This document shows positions 24,936 through 32,868 of a stretch of 64,000 bases of DNA, piece by piece (position 1 is the stretch's first letter; every line of letters starts with the position of its first letter). The stretch is from contig NZ_QHLQ01000001.1 in NCBI RefSeq assembly GCF_011813015.1, forward strand, positions 62,001-126,000, written 5' to 3'. This stretch comes from Parasedimentitalea denitrificans. GTDB taxonomy: Bacteria; Pseudomonadota; Alphaproteobacteria; Rhodobacterales; Rhodobacteraceae. Under the pieces are notes generated by a model. It searched no databases, was not told the origin of the DNA, and saw only the letters and a list, made by a program, of their open reading frames with translations. The translations under genes were made by a program, and so were the position numbers.

Positions 24936-25715
24936 TTACATCACCGTATTCGTTGCGCCGCCATCCAGCAGGATGTTCTGGCCTACAATAAACCCGGCAT
25001 GCTGCGAACACAGGAACGCACAGGTCGCACCAAACTCACCACGCGTGCCATAGCGCCCTGCCGGAATGGTGGCACTGCGCTGCGCCTTGGCCTCTTCCAT
25101 GGAAATTCCCTGCTGCGCTGACACACCTGTATCCAGCGCCACCGCCCGATCAGTTGCATGAATACCCGGCTGCAGGTTGTTGATGGTCACGCCGTGCCCC
25201 GCCACCTGCCGAGCCGTTCCGGCCACGTAACCAGTCAAACCAGCCCGCGCAGAGTTCGACAGACCCAGCACCGCAATTGGCGCTTTGACCGACACACTGG
25301 TGATGTTGACCACCCGGCCCCAGCCACGCTCCATCATACCCGGCAACAGTGCCTTCATCAGCGCAATCGGCGCCAGCATATTGGCATCAAGTGCTGCGAT
25401 GAAATCGTCACGGTCCCAGTCGCTCCACATCCCCGGAGGCGGACCACCCGCGTTATTTACCAAGATATCAACGCCTTCAGCGGCCTTCAGCACCTTGGCC
25501 TGCCCCTCGGCAGTGGCAATGTCAGCGGCAACCGTAACAACATCCACACCATACTGGTCGCGGATCGCTTGCGCCGCGTCCTCTAGCGCCTGCGCCCCAC
25601 GCGCATTCATCACCAGATTGACACCAGCCTCAGCCAAGGCCTCGGCGCAGCCCAGACCCAAACCCTTGCTGCTGGCACAGACCAGCGCGCGTTTACCGGA
25701 AATTCCCAGTTCCAT
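24936..25715 (-). CDS. SDR family protein lacking the usual Tyr-x3-Lys pair
   Basis: The start at ATG 25715 is supported by aggggaga immediately upstream, giving 259 residues. The Rossmann signature is present (CASSKGLGLGCAEALAEAG, NNAGGPPPG), and it ends GQNILLDGGATNTVM, the SDR C-terminal motif. At the catalytic site, after NITSVSVKAP, the usual YxxxK is replaced by SNSAR, with Ser and Arg in its place. The protein therefore may have changed or lost oxidoreductase activity. Relatives are widespread in alphaproteobacteria as presumed 3-oxoacyl-ACP-reductase-like SDRs. It is coupled to the alkylation repair gene by a 1-base gap. Confidence 0.9.
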   Translation of the reverse strand: MELGISGKRALVCASSKGLGLGCAEALAEAGVNLVMNARGAQALEDAAQAIRDQYGVDVVTVAADIATAEGQAKVLKAAEGVDILVNNAGGPPPGMWSDWDRDDFIAALDANMLAPIALMKALLPGMMERGWGRVVNITSVSVKAPIAVLGLSNSARAGLTGYVAGTARQVAGHGVTINNLQPGIHATDRAVALDTGVSAQQGISMEEAKAQRSATIPAGRYGTRGEFGATCAFLCSQHAGFIVGQNILLDGGATNTVM

Positions 25716-25847
25716 AGTATTCTCCCCTAAGACATACGAACATTTTGACGACACCCTTGCACCGGCATCATTGAATTGACCACCCCCGCTTGCCCGCAAA
25801 TCTGCGTGATCCGGTCCAGCTACAGACACATTTGCGCGCAATAACAG

Positions 25848-26921
25848 GTGGACGCGCCCCAGAAATGCCACCATATCAAAGTGTGGCTCACCCAAACCCA
25901 AGGTCTCCAAGTGCACATCGAATACGGTCACATCCAGTCTGTCCTCGCCTACCCCGCCTCGGGCTTTCGCGTGCACGTCGGTGCCAATATGGGCGATACT
26001 CTCAGCGTTCTGGATGACCTGATGCTGGATGACACCTACCAGCTGGACCAAGGTGCCAAGCCACAGCGACTGGCGATATTGGCAAATCCGGGCGGTGACC
26101 TGCAAATCGGCAACCAGACCGAATTGGGCACGCCCAATGCCGATCTGCACCTAGATTGCGTCCTTAGCCTGATGTCGCCGGACGGCAGCATAACCGAGGC
26201 CCTATTGCTGGTCGAAGTCGATGCCGATGGCATGATTGCAGCCATATTCATTTTGCCCCTGTCCCCGATGCTGGCACAGACCGACTATGTGCTGGTCCGC
26301 GGTGAACGCGACGATGCGCGCAAGAGACTGGCCCAGATTGCCAGCGTTTCCTTTAGTCGTGGCACCCACATCACCATGGCGTCCGGCGCCCAGGTACCCA
26401 TTGAGCACCTCAAGGCCGGCGACCGGGTTCTTACCCGCGACGACGGCCCCCAAATGGTCCGCTGGGTTGGCCAAACCACCCACCGCGCCATTGGCAATAT
26501 GGCCCCGATCCTTATTCGGGCCGGTGCGCTGAACAACGAAAATAACCTGGTAGTCAGCCCCGACCACCGTCTGTTTGTCTATCAACGCAGCGACGAAATC
26601 GGCGCTGGCGTACCCGAACTGCTGGTCAAGGCACGCCACTTGGTGAACGGCACAACCGTCGTGGTTCAGGACGGCGGCTTTGTCGACTATTTTCAAATCC
26701 TGTTCGACCGACACCACATCATCTACGCCGAAGGCATCGCAGCCGAGTCGCTGTTGATCGACTCGGTCACTAAGCACACATTGCCGCCTGAACTGCAGGA
26801 ACAACTGTCGTCGCAGATGAACGCCCATGGCCGCCGAGACGACCACGGGCTTGATGTGCAAAAGGCGCTGCTGGATCGCCCTGACGCAATCGCAGCCCTG
26901 AAACGTTCATCGCTTCGATAA
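25848..26921 (+). CDS. Hint-domain protein with a Rhodobacterales-type N-terminal beta domain
   Basis: Up to 357 residues. Residues about 28-150 resemble the N-terminal domain of Rhodobacterales Hint proteins (SVLAYPASGFRVHVGANMGD and LHLDCVLSLMSPDGS). A Hint_2 domain follows: SFSRGTHITMASGAQVPIEH, LKAGDRVLTRDDGPQMVRWV, NLVVSPDHRLFVYQRSDE and FQILFDRHHIIYAEGIAAES. The conserved SPDH and late His are kept; the first nucleophile appears to be Ser. The start is uncertain: GTG 25848 is the longest, and GTG 25911 has aagg 8 bases upstream. It is divergent from the SDR gene and convergent with a SnoaL-like gene. Confidence 0.85.
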   Translation: MDAPQKCHHIKVWLTQTQGLQVHIEYGHIQSVLAYPASGFRVHVGANMGDTLSVLDDLMLDDTYQLDQGAKPQRLAILANPGGDLQIGNQTELGTPNADLHLDCVLSLMSPDGSITEALLLVEVDADGMIAAIFILPLSPMLAQTDYVLVRGERDDARKRLAQIASVSFSRGTHITMASGAQVPIEHLKAGDRVLTRDDGPQMVRWVGQTTHRAIGNMAPILIRAGALNNENNLVVSPDHRLFVYQRSDEIGAGVPELLVKARHLVNGTTVVVQDGGFVDYFQILFDRHHIIYAEGIAAESLLIDSVTKHTLPPELQEQLSSQMNAHGRRDDHGLDVQKALLDRPDAIAALKRSSLR

Positions 26922-26938
26922 CACCCAACTGCGATGGT

Positions 26939-27406
26939 CTAGGCATGGGCAAGTGCCCCTTGCTCGTCTAGCTCATCTCGCTTGTAGTCCTTTATCATCA
27001 TGTCCGGGTTCCCCAGGATCCCCTGAGTGATCAACAACCTCATACGGTTGCCATCGTAATACCGTTCCTCGACGATTTTCCCGTCGCTCCACTGCTGCCA
27101 GCACATCCCGTCTATCCGATGCGGCACGCCTTCGGCTGTGCAAAAACTGGTTTTGTTTCTGAACACACAAACCTGCAAATCATCAATGATCTTCACATCG
27201 GTAATCGCCCCGTCAATGGATGCTGCAGAGGCAATAAACGGCACCTGCTTTCGCCGTCCTTCGGCAGCGCCAGTTGCAAATAGGACGTCATTTGCAAACA
27301 TGAGCCCATCACCAGCAAAAAACTGGTCAAAAGCCTCCAACGGTTTTCCAGCGCGCAGCAACGCCACCTGCGTGTTAACACAATCAGCAAAAACACTCTT
27401 TTCCAT
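26939..27406 (-). CDS. SnoaL/NTF2-like small protein
   Basis: A 155-residue product if it starts at ATG 27406 (MEKSVFADCVNTQV); a longer frame reaches 27481 but begins in unlikely sequence. The helix-strand pattern, ending CWQQWSDGKIVEERYYDGNR and LITQGILGNPDMM, resembles the SnoaL/nuclear transport factor 2 superfamily, whose members are enzymes or ligand-binding pockets. No catalytic residue can be assigned. It is convergent with the Hint gene and preceded by a 360-base spacer containing two hairpin structures and an interspersed repeat. Confidence 0.65.
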   Translation of the reverse strand: MEKSVFADCVNTQVALLRAGKPLEAFDQFFAGDGLMFANDVLFATGAAEGRRKQVPFIASAASIDGAITDVKIIDDLQVCVFRNKTSFCTAEGVPHRIDGMCWQQWSDGKIVEERYYDGNRMRLLITQGILGNPDMMIKDYKRDELDEQGALAHA

Positions 27407-27529
27407 ATCGATACCCAATTCTTCTAAACCGCAAATAGACCACAGCGCCCAGCGAGAGAACATAAATAGAACATCCAGCAATTCACGGTCAACAGCCAGC
27501 TGCGTTTCTCCTGACAGTTTCTGGCATCA

Positions 27530-27558
27530 GACTGCAGCTTGGGTAGCAAGTTGCAGTC
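27530..27558. other. Inverted repeat next to the interspersed repeat
   Basis: gactgcagctt (27530-27540) and aagttgcagtc (27548-27558) pair at 10 of 11 positions around a 7-base loop. It is 6 bases from copy 2 of the long inverted repeat. Confidence 0.5.
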
Positions 27559-27564
27559 CCAAAA

Positions 27565-27627
27565 GGCCCGCGCCTGACCTTGGGGAGGTGCAAAGCGCCT
27601 TCCCGGGGGGAAGGTCAGGCGCGGGCC
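27565..27627 (+). repeat. Interspersed inverted repeat, copy 2
   Basis: Perfect 17-bp arms ggcccgcgcctgacctt (27565-27581) and aaggtcaggcgcgggcc (27611-27627) enclose 29 bases. The first 47 bases match copy 1 at 3998-4044 with three differences. After the right arm both copies continue with a partly similar, less conserved stretch. It is non-coding and lies in the 360-base spacer 27407-27766, which holds nothing else apart from the adjacent smaller hairpin. Confidence 0.85.
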
Positions 27628-27766
27628 GATCGGCTACGCCTCACGTCCCATGTGAAATCCTGCAAGCCCTGTATTATGGATTGCTCTGTTAGTGTGATAG
27701 GATCCGCCCGGTTGCGCCTAAAACAGATGCGGCTCATGCCCGTCGAAAAAAGCTTTCTTGCCCAAT

Positions 27767-28123
27767 CTAGCGTCCCTTCTCCATTTCCCGCACCTTGGCA
27801 TGAGCATTCAGGAACAACCGTGGCGTCACGTTATCCCCGACATAGGCCTCTATGTGTCCACTTAGCAGCGCCATCCAGTAAATCCGCAGCACCGCATTTA
27901 TTCGGCGCCCGTATCCTAGCCCAAGTTTACGAAACCAGCGCACCATGTCGGCGTCCAGCCGGATGGTCACGCGGGTCTTGTCCCGGTCCAACCGCTCCCA
28001 ACTGTCCATGCCACTCCAATCCTCGGGCAGGCTCTTGTCCAGCCACTCGCGGCGCATCGCGTCTTGATGGGTCTCCAGTTCCAGTTGCATTTCCGTGCTG
28101 GCTGATTTTCGATTGTATGTCAC
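27767..28123 (-). CDS. BrnA-like antitoxin protein without an adjacent toxin
   Basis: A 118-residue product if read from GTG 28123 (MTYNRKSASTEMQLE); the frame is open to 28207. The C-terminal half KTRVTIRLDADMVRWFRKLG followed by GYGRRINAVLRIYWMALLSG is the ribbon-helix-helix core of the BrnA antitoxin family, which binds DNA and neutralises the BrnT ribonuclease. No BrnT-sized gene lies on either side. It is divergent from prfC, with a tandem 11-bp repeat in between. It may be a solitary regulator rather than half of a toxin-antitoxin pair. Confidence 0.75.
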   Translation of the reverse strand: MTYNRKSASTEMQLELETHQDAMRREWLDKSLPEDWSGMDSWERLDRDKTRVTIRLDADMVRWFRKLGLGYGRRINAVLRIYWMALLSGHIEAYVGDNVTPRLFLNAHAKVREMEKGR

Positions 28124-28200
28124 AGTACCACAGCTTTCTGCCTGTTGCGGGAACGGGCATCCTGCGCCCAATTCGTTAACCCGTCCCAAGCACAGCGAAC

Positions 28201-28233
28201 GGTGCATGCGTGGTGCACGTATGGTGCACGCGT
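28201..28233. repeat. Three tandem 11-bp units between brnA-like gene and prfC
   Basis: Units ggtgcatgcgt (28201-28211), ggtgcacgtat (28212-28222), ggtgcacgcgt (28223-28233) share consensus GGTGCAYGYRT and are exactly one helical turn apart. They lie between the divergent BrnA-like gene and prfC. A protein-binding array is plausible; the BrnA-like protein is a candidate ligand by position only. Confidence 0.65.
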
Positions 28234-28287
28234 AACACCCCCGCGTTTTCCTTGCTTCTGGGGCGTTTCTTACCTATACGCGCGCTC

Positions 28288-29895
28288 ATGTTGGACACTG
28301 CCTCAAACCGCCCCGAATTGCCGAGCGAAATCGCCCGCCGCCGCACCTTTGCGATCATCTCGCATCCGGATGCCGGTAAGACGACTCTGACGGAAAAGTT
28401 TCTACTCTATGGTGGCGCGATCCAGATGGCTGGACAGGTCCGCGCCAAGGGTGAGGCGCGCCGCACCCGCTCCGACTTTATGCAGATGGAAAAAGACCGC
28501 GGTATATCGGTCAGCGCCTCGGCAATGTCGTTTGATTTCGGGAACTTCCGGTTTAACCTTGTTGACACCCCCGGCCACTCGGACTTCTCCGAAGATACTT
28601 ATCGCACCCTGACCGCAGTGGATGCGGCTGTTATGGTGATCGATGGTGCCAAGGGTGTGGAAAGCCAGACCCAGAAACTGTTCGAGGTCTGCCGCCTACG
28701 CGATCTGCCGATCCTGACCTTCTGTAACAAGATGGACCGCGAGAGCCGGGAAATCTTTGACATCATTGATGAAATTCAGGAAAATCTGGCCATCGACGTG
28801 ACCCCGGCCAGCTGGCCTATCGGGGTTGGCCGTGATTTCATCGGCACCTACGACATCCTGCACGACCGGTTGGAACTGATGGACCGCGCTAACCGGAACA
28901 AGGTCGCGGAAAGTGTTGAAATCAATGGCTTGGACGACCCCAAGCTGGCTGAATATGTGCCTGAGCACCTGCTGGAAAAGTTCCTGGAAGAGCTGGAGAT
29001 GGCGCGCGAGCTGCTACCAGCACTGGACCCTCAGGCGCTGCTCGACGGAACCATGACACCGATCTGGTTTGGCTCGGCGATTAATTCCTTTGGTGTTAAA
29101 GAGTTGATGGACGGAATTGCCAAATACGGCCCAGAGCCTCAGGTGCAAACCGCCCAGCCCCGCAACATCGCCCCGGAAGAGAAAAAGGTCGCCGGTTTTG
29201 TGTTCAAGGTTCAGGCCAACATGGACCCCAAACACCGCGACCGCGTCGCCTTTGTCCGCATGGCCTCGGGTCATTTCAAACGTGGCATGAAGCTGACCCA
29301 CGTGCGCACCAAAAAGCCGATGGCGATTTCAAACCCTGTACTGTTCCTGGCCTCGGATCGGGAACTGGCAGAAGAGGCTTGGGCCGGTGATATCATCGGC
29401 ATCCCGAACCACGGCCAACTTCGCATTGGCGACACCCTGACCGAGGGTGAAGCCCTTCGTGTCAGCGGCATTCCATCCTTTGCGCCTGAACTGCTGCAAT
29501 CCGTTCGTGCCGGAGACCCCTTGAAATCCAAGCACTTGGAGAAGGCACTGATGCAGTTCGCCGAAGAAGGTGCTGCCAAGGTGTTCAAGCCCTCGATCGG
29601 TTCTGGCTTTATCGTCGGTGTTGTAGGCCAGCTTCAATTCGAAGTTCTCGCCAGCCGGATTGAGATGGAATACGGGCTGCCAGTACGGTTTGAACAAAGT
29701 CAGTTCACCTCTGCGCGTTGGGTTGCCGGGGACAAACAGGCGATGGACAAGTTCATCAACGCCAATGGCCAGCATATCGCTCACGACCATGACGGCGACA
29801 TCGTCTACCTGACCAGAATGGCGTGGGATATCGATCGGGTTGTACGTGACTATCCAGACCTGAAACTGACAGCGACGAAAGAGATGATGGTTTGA
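28288..29895 (+). CDS. prfC: Peptide chain release factor 3
   Basis: GTPase that recycles release factors RF1/RF2 from the ribosome after termination. The start at ATG 28288 gives 535 residues, close to the E. coli length of 529. G-domain motifs: ISHPDAGKTTLTEK (G1), the switch region with RGISVSASAMSFD, DTPGHSDFSEDTYR (G3) and CNKMDRES (G4). EF-Tu-like domain 2 and the RF3 C-terminal domain follow (IGSGFIVGVVGQLQFEVLASRI). A hairpin lies 45 bases past the stop. The in-frame sequence upstream of 28288 overlaps the tandem 11-mers and is not considered coding. Confidence 0.95.
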   Translation: MLDTASNRPELPSEIARRRTFAIISHPDAGKTTLTEKFLLYGGAIQMAGQVRAKGEARRTRSDFMQMEKDRGISVSASAMSFDFGNFRFNLVDTPGHSDFSEDTYRTLTAVDAAVMVIDGAKGVESQTQKLFEVCRLRDLPILTFCNKMDRESREIFDIIDEIQENLAIDVTPASWPIGVGRDFIGTYDILHDRLELMDRANRNKVAESVEINGLDDPKLAEYVPEHLLEKFLEELEMARELLPALDPQALLDGTMTPIWFGSAINSFGVKELMDGIAKYGPEPQVQTAQPRNIAPEEKKVAGFVFKVQANMDPKHRDRVAFVRMASGHFKRGMKLTHVRTKKPMAISNPVLFLASDRELAEEAWAGDIIGIPNHGQLRIGDTLTEGEALRVSGIPSFAPELLQSVRAGDPLKSKHLEKALMQFAEEGAAKVFKPSIGSGFIVGVVGQLQFEVLASRIEMEYGLPVRFEQSQFTSARWVAGDKQAMDKFINANGQHIAHDHDGDIVYLTRMAWDIDRVVRDYPDLKLTATKEMMV

Positions 29896-29941
29896 GGACA
29901 GAAGAACACTGCTCAGTTCTTTTCACCCCGCAAAATAGGTG

Positions 29942-29969
29942 CCCAGCCCGGCAAAACTGTCGGGCTGGG
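29942..29969 (+). terminator. Hairpin after prfC
   Basis: Perfect 9-bp stem cccagcccg (29942-29950) / cgggctggg (29961-29969) with a 10-base loop, but no T-run. It lies between the prfC stop and the preferred start of the next gene (29981), so it may act as a weak terminator or a leader structure. Confidence 0.55.
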
Positions 29970-29980
29970 ATACTGATCCG

Positions 29981-30916
29981 ATGACCCGCTGGGGCCTTGT
30001 CTCCACCATCAAGGCCGAGGCCGACGATGTTCTGAATTTTGCCGCCTATCATATCGAGGCAGGCGCCCACCGTCTGTTCATCTATCTTGATGCCCCCTGC
30101 CCCAAAGCAATGCCCTTTCTGCAGGCGCATCCGAAGGTTCGGGTTATTCACTGTGACGAGGCCTATTGGCTAAAGCGCCGCAAATCCCGCCCCAACAAAC
30201 ACCAAGTCCGCCAAACCCTGAACGCCACCCGTGCCTATCGTCAGCAAGCCAGAGAACTGGACTGGCTAGTTCATATGGATGTGGACGAGTTTCTGTGGAG
30301 CGAAGACCCGATCGACCAAACTCTAGGTAACCTGCCGCAGGATGTATTCTGCGCCCGGGCCAGACCGATAGAGTCACTCGGCAGCAATGGTACCGCGTTC
30401 AAGGCGCATATGCCCAGAACCCCTCGGCGTAACGCTATTGTTCAAAGCCTGTACCCCAAGTTTGGAGACTACCTGAAGGGCGGCTTCCTTAGTCATGAAC
30501 AGGGAAAGGTGTTCGCCCGCACTGGTTCCGACGACGTTAAGTTCCGCATCCACAATGTCTTTGTGGACGATGCATCAAACCCTGATCAAGTTGAGCTCCC
30601 GACAGTGGATCTGTGCCATCTTCACAGCAAGAACTGGGACGATTGGATCGCACAATATCGCTACCGTCTTCAGAAGGGTTCGTACCGATCCGAGCTAAAG
30701 CCAAATCGCTCTCGCGAGAACGGCGGCGCGACCCTTCATGAGGTCCTTAGCATGCTGGAAGCAGAAGACGGTGTAGCAGGTTTGCGATCTTTCTACGATG
30801 AAATCTGTGCAGATACGGCGGAACGACGCGCCCAATTGAAAAATCATAATCTTCTTAAGCTCCGCGACCTGAATTTAGCTGAAAAACGACGGACACATTT
30901 CCCAGAATACCAGTGA
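29981..30916 (+). CDS. Glycosyltransferase family 2-like protein
   Basis: A 311-residue cytosolic protein of the Glyco_tranf_2_4/GT92-like group. The N-terminus TRWGLVSTIKAEADDVLNFAA is the nucleotide-sugar binding start of the group, and the metal-binding motif is VHMDVDEFLW. A late CHLHSKNWDDWIAQYR segment is typical. Such enzymes usually decorate surface polysaccharides; the acceptor is unknown. ATG 29981 is chosen over an in-frame GTG at 29939, because that stretch is inside a hairpin. A small hairpin (30931-30952) lies just past the stop. Confidence 0.82.
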   Translation: MTRWGLVSTIKAEADDVLNFAAYHIEAGAHRLFIYLDAPCPKAMPFLQAHPKVRVIHCDEAYWLKRRKSRPNKHQVRQTLNATRAYRQQARELDWLVHMDVDEFLWSEDPIDQTLGNLPQDVFCARARPIESLGSNGTAFKAHMPRTPRRNAIVQSLYPKFGDYLKGGFLSHEQGKVFARTGSDDVKFRIHNVFVDDASNPDQVELPTVDLCHLHSKNWDDWIAQYRYRLQKGSYRSELKPNRSRENGGATLHEVLSMLEAEDGVAGLRSFYDEICADTAERRAQLKNHNLLKLRDLNLAEKRRTHFPEYQ

Positions 30917-30930
30917 TTTGTCTCCCAGTT

Positions 30931-30952
30931 GCGCCAATCCAAACTTTGGCGC
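30931..30952 (+). terminator. Terminator-like hairpin after the glycosyltransferase gene
   Basis: gcgccaa (30931-30937) / ttggcgc (30946-30952) perfect 7-bp stem, 8-base loop; no T-run. Confidence 0.45.
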
Positions 30953-30971
30953 GACATATGGCCGACTTCAT

Positions 30972-31000
30972 TTGACCCGTGGCCCTGTTTTTGGTATTCC
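30972..31000 (+). promoter_or_regulatory. Sigma-70-type promoter for the DEAD-box helicase gene
   Basis: -35 TTGACC (30972-30977), 17-base spacer, -10 TATTCC (30995-31000). It would give a leader of about 95 bases ending in the hairpin at 31081-31095. Confidence 0.5.
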
Positions 31001-31080
31001 CCGCCGCGAGCCGATCGTGCAGAACGCACAACGACCAACCGGGTCCGGCCATCTAAATGTACGTGCGGTCCAAGTCAGCG

Positions 31081-31095
31081 TCCGCGAAACGCGGA
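31081..31095 (+). promoter_or_regulatory. Leader hairpin adjoining the helicase start codon
   Basis: tccgcg-aaa-cgcgga is a perfect 6-bp stem ending 5 bases before the ATG at 31101. It covers the position where a ribosome-binding site would lie, so it may control access to the start codon. Confidence 0.5.
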
Positions 31096-31100
31096 AACAC

Positions 31101-32618
31101 ATGACGAAATTTTCTGATCTGAATCTAAACCCCAAAGTTCTAAAAGCGATCAACGAAGCGGGCTATGAAACCCCTACTCCGATCCAGGCCGAAGCCATTC
31201 CGCCTGCTCTGGAAGGTCGCGATGTTTTGGGCATTGCACAGACAGGGACTGGCAAAACAGCCTCTTTTACCCTGCCTATGATCACTTTGCTGGCCCGTGG
31301 CCGTGCCCGCGCGCGCATGCCGCGCAGCTTGGTTCTGTGTCCGACACGTGAACTTGCTGCCCAGGTTGCCGAAAACTTTGACACCTACACCAAGCACCTG
31401 AAACTGACCAAAGCACTGCTGATCGGCGGTGTTTCGTTCAAAGAACAGGATGCTGCAATCGACCGCGGTGTGGACGTTCTAATCGCAACGCCTGGTCGTC
31501 TGCTGGACCATTTTGAGCGCGGTAAACTGATTCTCTCTGACGTTAAAGTCATGGTTGTGGACGAAGCCGACCGGATGCTCGACATGGGATTCATCCCAGA
31601 TATCGAACGTATTTTTGGCCTGACCAATCCCCTGACCCGTCAGACGCTGTTCTTCTCGGCCACAATGGCACCTGAAATTGAGCGTATCACCAACACCTTC
31701 CTGTCGGCCCCTGCCCGTATCGAGGTGGCCCGTCAGGCAACCACCTCCGAGAACATCACGCAAGGCGTCGTTATGTTCAAAGCCTCGCGTCGTGACCGCG
31801 AAGGCAGTGAAAAGCGTAAGCTCCTGCGGACTTTGATCGACCTTGAATGCGATAAGTGCACCAACGCGATTATCTTTTGCAACCGCAAGATGGACGTGGA
31901 TATCGTTGCCAAGTCACTGAAAAAATACGGCTACAACGCGTCTCCGATCCACGGTGATCTAGAGCAGAGCCACCGGATGAAAACCCTGGATTCGTTCCGC
32001 GATGGATCGCTGCGTTTTCTGGTTGCTTCCGATGTTGCGGCCCGTGGTTTGGATGTTCCAAACGTCAGCCACGTGTTCAACTTTGATGTGCCAAGTCATG
32101 CCGAAGACTATGTGCACCGCATTGGCCGTACCGGTCGCGCTGGTCGTGATGGCACTGCTATGATGATCTGCGTCCCCAAGGACGAAAAGAACCTTGCCGG
32201 CATCGAACGTCTGGTCCAGACCGAGATTCCGCGTCTGGAAAACCCACTGAAATCCGCCAAGTCTGAAAAGACCAAGGACGGCGACACAGAGAAGAAATTC
32301 ACTGGCCGTACTCGCCGTTCGTCCAAGTCGGACAGCAAGCCAAGCGAAGCCACCGATGCAGCGCCAGCGGCACAGGCTGACGCACAGACCGAAGCACCAG
32401 CTAAGGATGCGCCAGCTGAACGTCAGAGCAAGTCGGATAACCGCCGGTCAAACGCTGGCTCAAACGACAATCGCGGCAAGTCAGGCGACAACCGGTCTTC
32501 GTCACGGTCATCCAACCGTTCACGCGGGGGACGCGACAACGGCAAGACAGTTGTTGGCCTAGGTGATCACCTGCCCAGCTTTATCGCGCTCAGCTTTGAA
32601 GAGCGCCGCGCAGGCTGA
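31101..32618 (+). CDS. rhlE: DEAD/DEAH-box RNA helicase (RhlE type)
   Basis: ATP-dependent RNA helicase acting in ribosome assembly or RNA decay. The start at ATG 31101 gives 505 residues. Motifs in order: Q-motif TPTPIQAEAIPPALEGRDVL, motif I AQTGTGKTASF, Ia and Ib (PTRELAAQV, TPGRLLD), II VDEADRMLDMG, III SATM, and VI HRIGRTGRAGR. A C-terminal tail of about 130 residues is rich in Ser, Arg, Asn and Gly (RSNAGSNDNRGKSG and SSSRSSNRSRGGRDNG), an RNA-binding extension. A terminator follows at 32645-32673. The upstream in-frame extension is not used because the promoter and leader lie in it. Confidence 0.94.
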   Translation: MTKFSDLNLNPKVLKAINEAGYETPTPIQAEAIPPALEGRDVLGIAQTGTGKTASFTLPMITLLARGRARARMPRSLVLCPTRELAAQVAENFDTYTKHLKLTKALLIGGVSFKEQDAAIDRGVDVLIATPGRLLDHFERGKLILSDVKVMVVDEADRMLDMGFIPDIERIFGLTNPLTRQTLFFSATMAPEIERITNTFLSAPARIEVARQATTSENITQGVVMFKASRRDREGSEKRKLLRTLIDLECDKCTNAIIFCNRKMDVDIVAKSLKKYGYNASPIHGDLEQSHRMKTLDSFRDGSLRFLVASDVAARGLDVPNVSHVFNFDVPSHAEDYVHRIGRTGRAGRDGTAMMICVPKDEKNLAGIERLVQTEIPRLENPLKSAKSEKTKDGDTEKKFTGRTRRSSKSDSKPSEATDAAPAAQADAQTEAPAKDAPAERQSKSDNRRSNAGSNDNRGKSGDNRSSSRSSNRSRGGRDNGKTVVGLGDHLPSFIALSFEERRAG

Positions 32619-32644
32619 TTGGACAACCTGATCATGAGCAATTC

Positions 32645-32673
32645 AGGCCGTACCCAGTGGGTGCGGCCTTTTT
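32645..32673 (+). terminator. Rho-independent terminator after the helicase gene
   Basis: Stem aggccgtaccc (32645-32655) / gggtgcggcct (32659-32669) with one wobble pair and a 3-base loop, followed by T residues to 32673. The next ~195 bases (to 32868) contain no convincing gene. Confidence 0.88.
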
Positions 32674-32868
32674 ACTTTAGAGTTCTGCTCATGTGCATAT
32701 TGAAGCGCGGTTGGCGGTCTAACGGCTCCATTCACCATTGTTTGACCCAAATTGCTGGGAGAATTGGAATTGTCCCGATTGGACGCACTATGGTCAGTTC
32801 AATCTTGGCCCACAGTACGAATTTTCAGAGGTCTTCGCAATTTTGCATGTGGCCTAACTGATCGGCCT

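Noticed and set aside
25716..26150. N-terminal extension of the SDR at 24936-25715 up to 26150
   Set aside because: The extra codons are antisense to the Hint gene, and a good ribosome-binding site precedes ATG 25715.
27580..28179. Long plus-strand frame across the interspersed repeat and the BrnA-like gene
   Set aside because: It is antisense to a recognisable ribbon-helix-helix gene and includes a palindromic repeat.
28210..28287. Extension of prfC to an upstream in-frame start
   Set aside because: It would run through the tandem 11-bp array; ATG 28288 gives the normal family length.
32619..32861. Open frame of 80 codons after the DEAD-box gene
   Set aside because: It runs through the Rho-independent terminator and starts without a ribosome-binding site.
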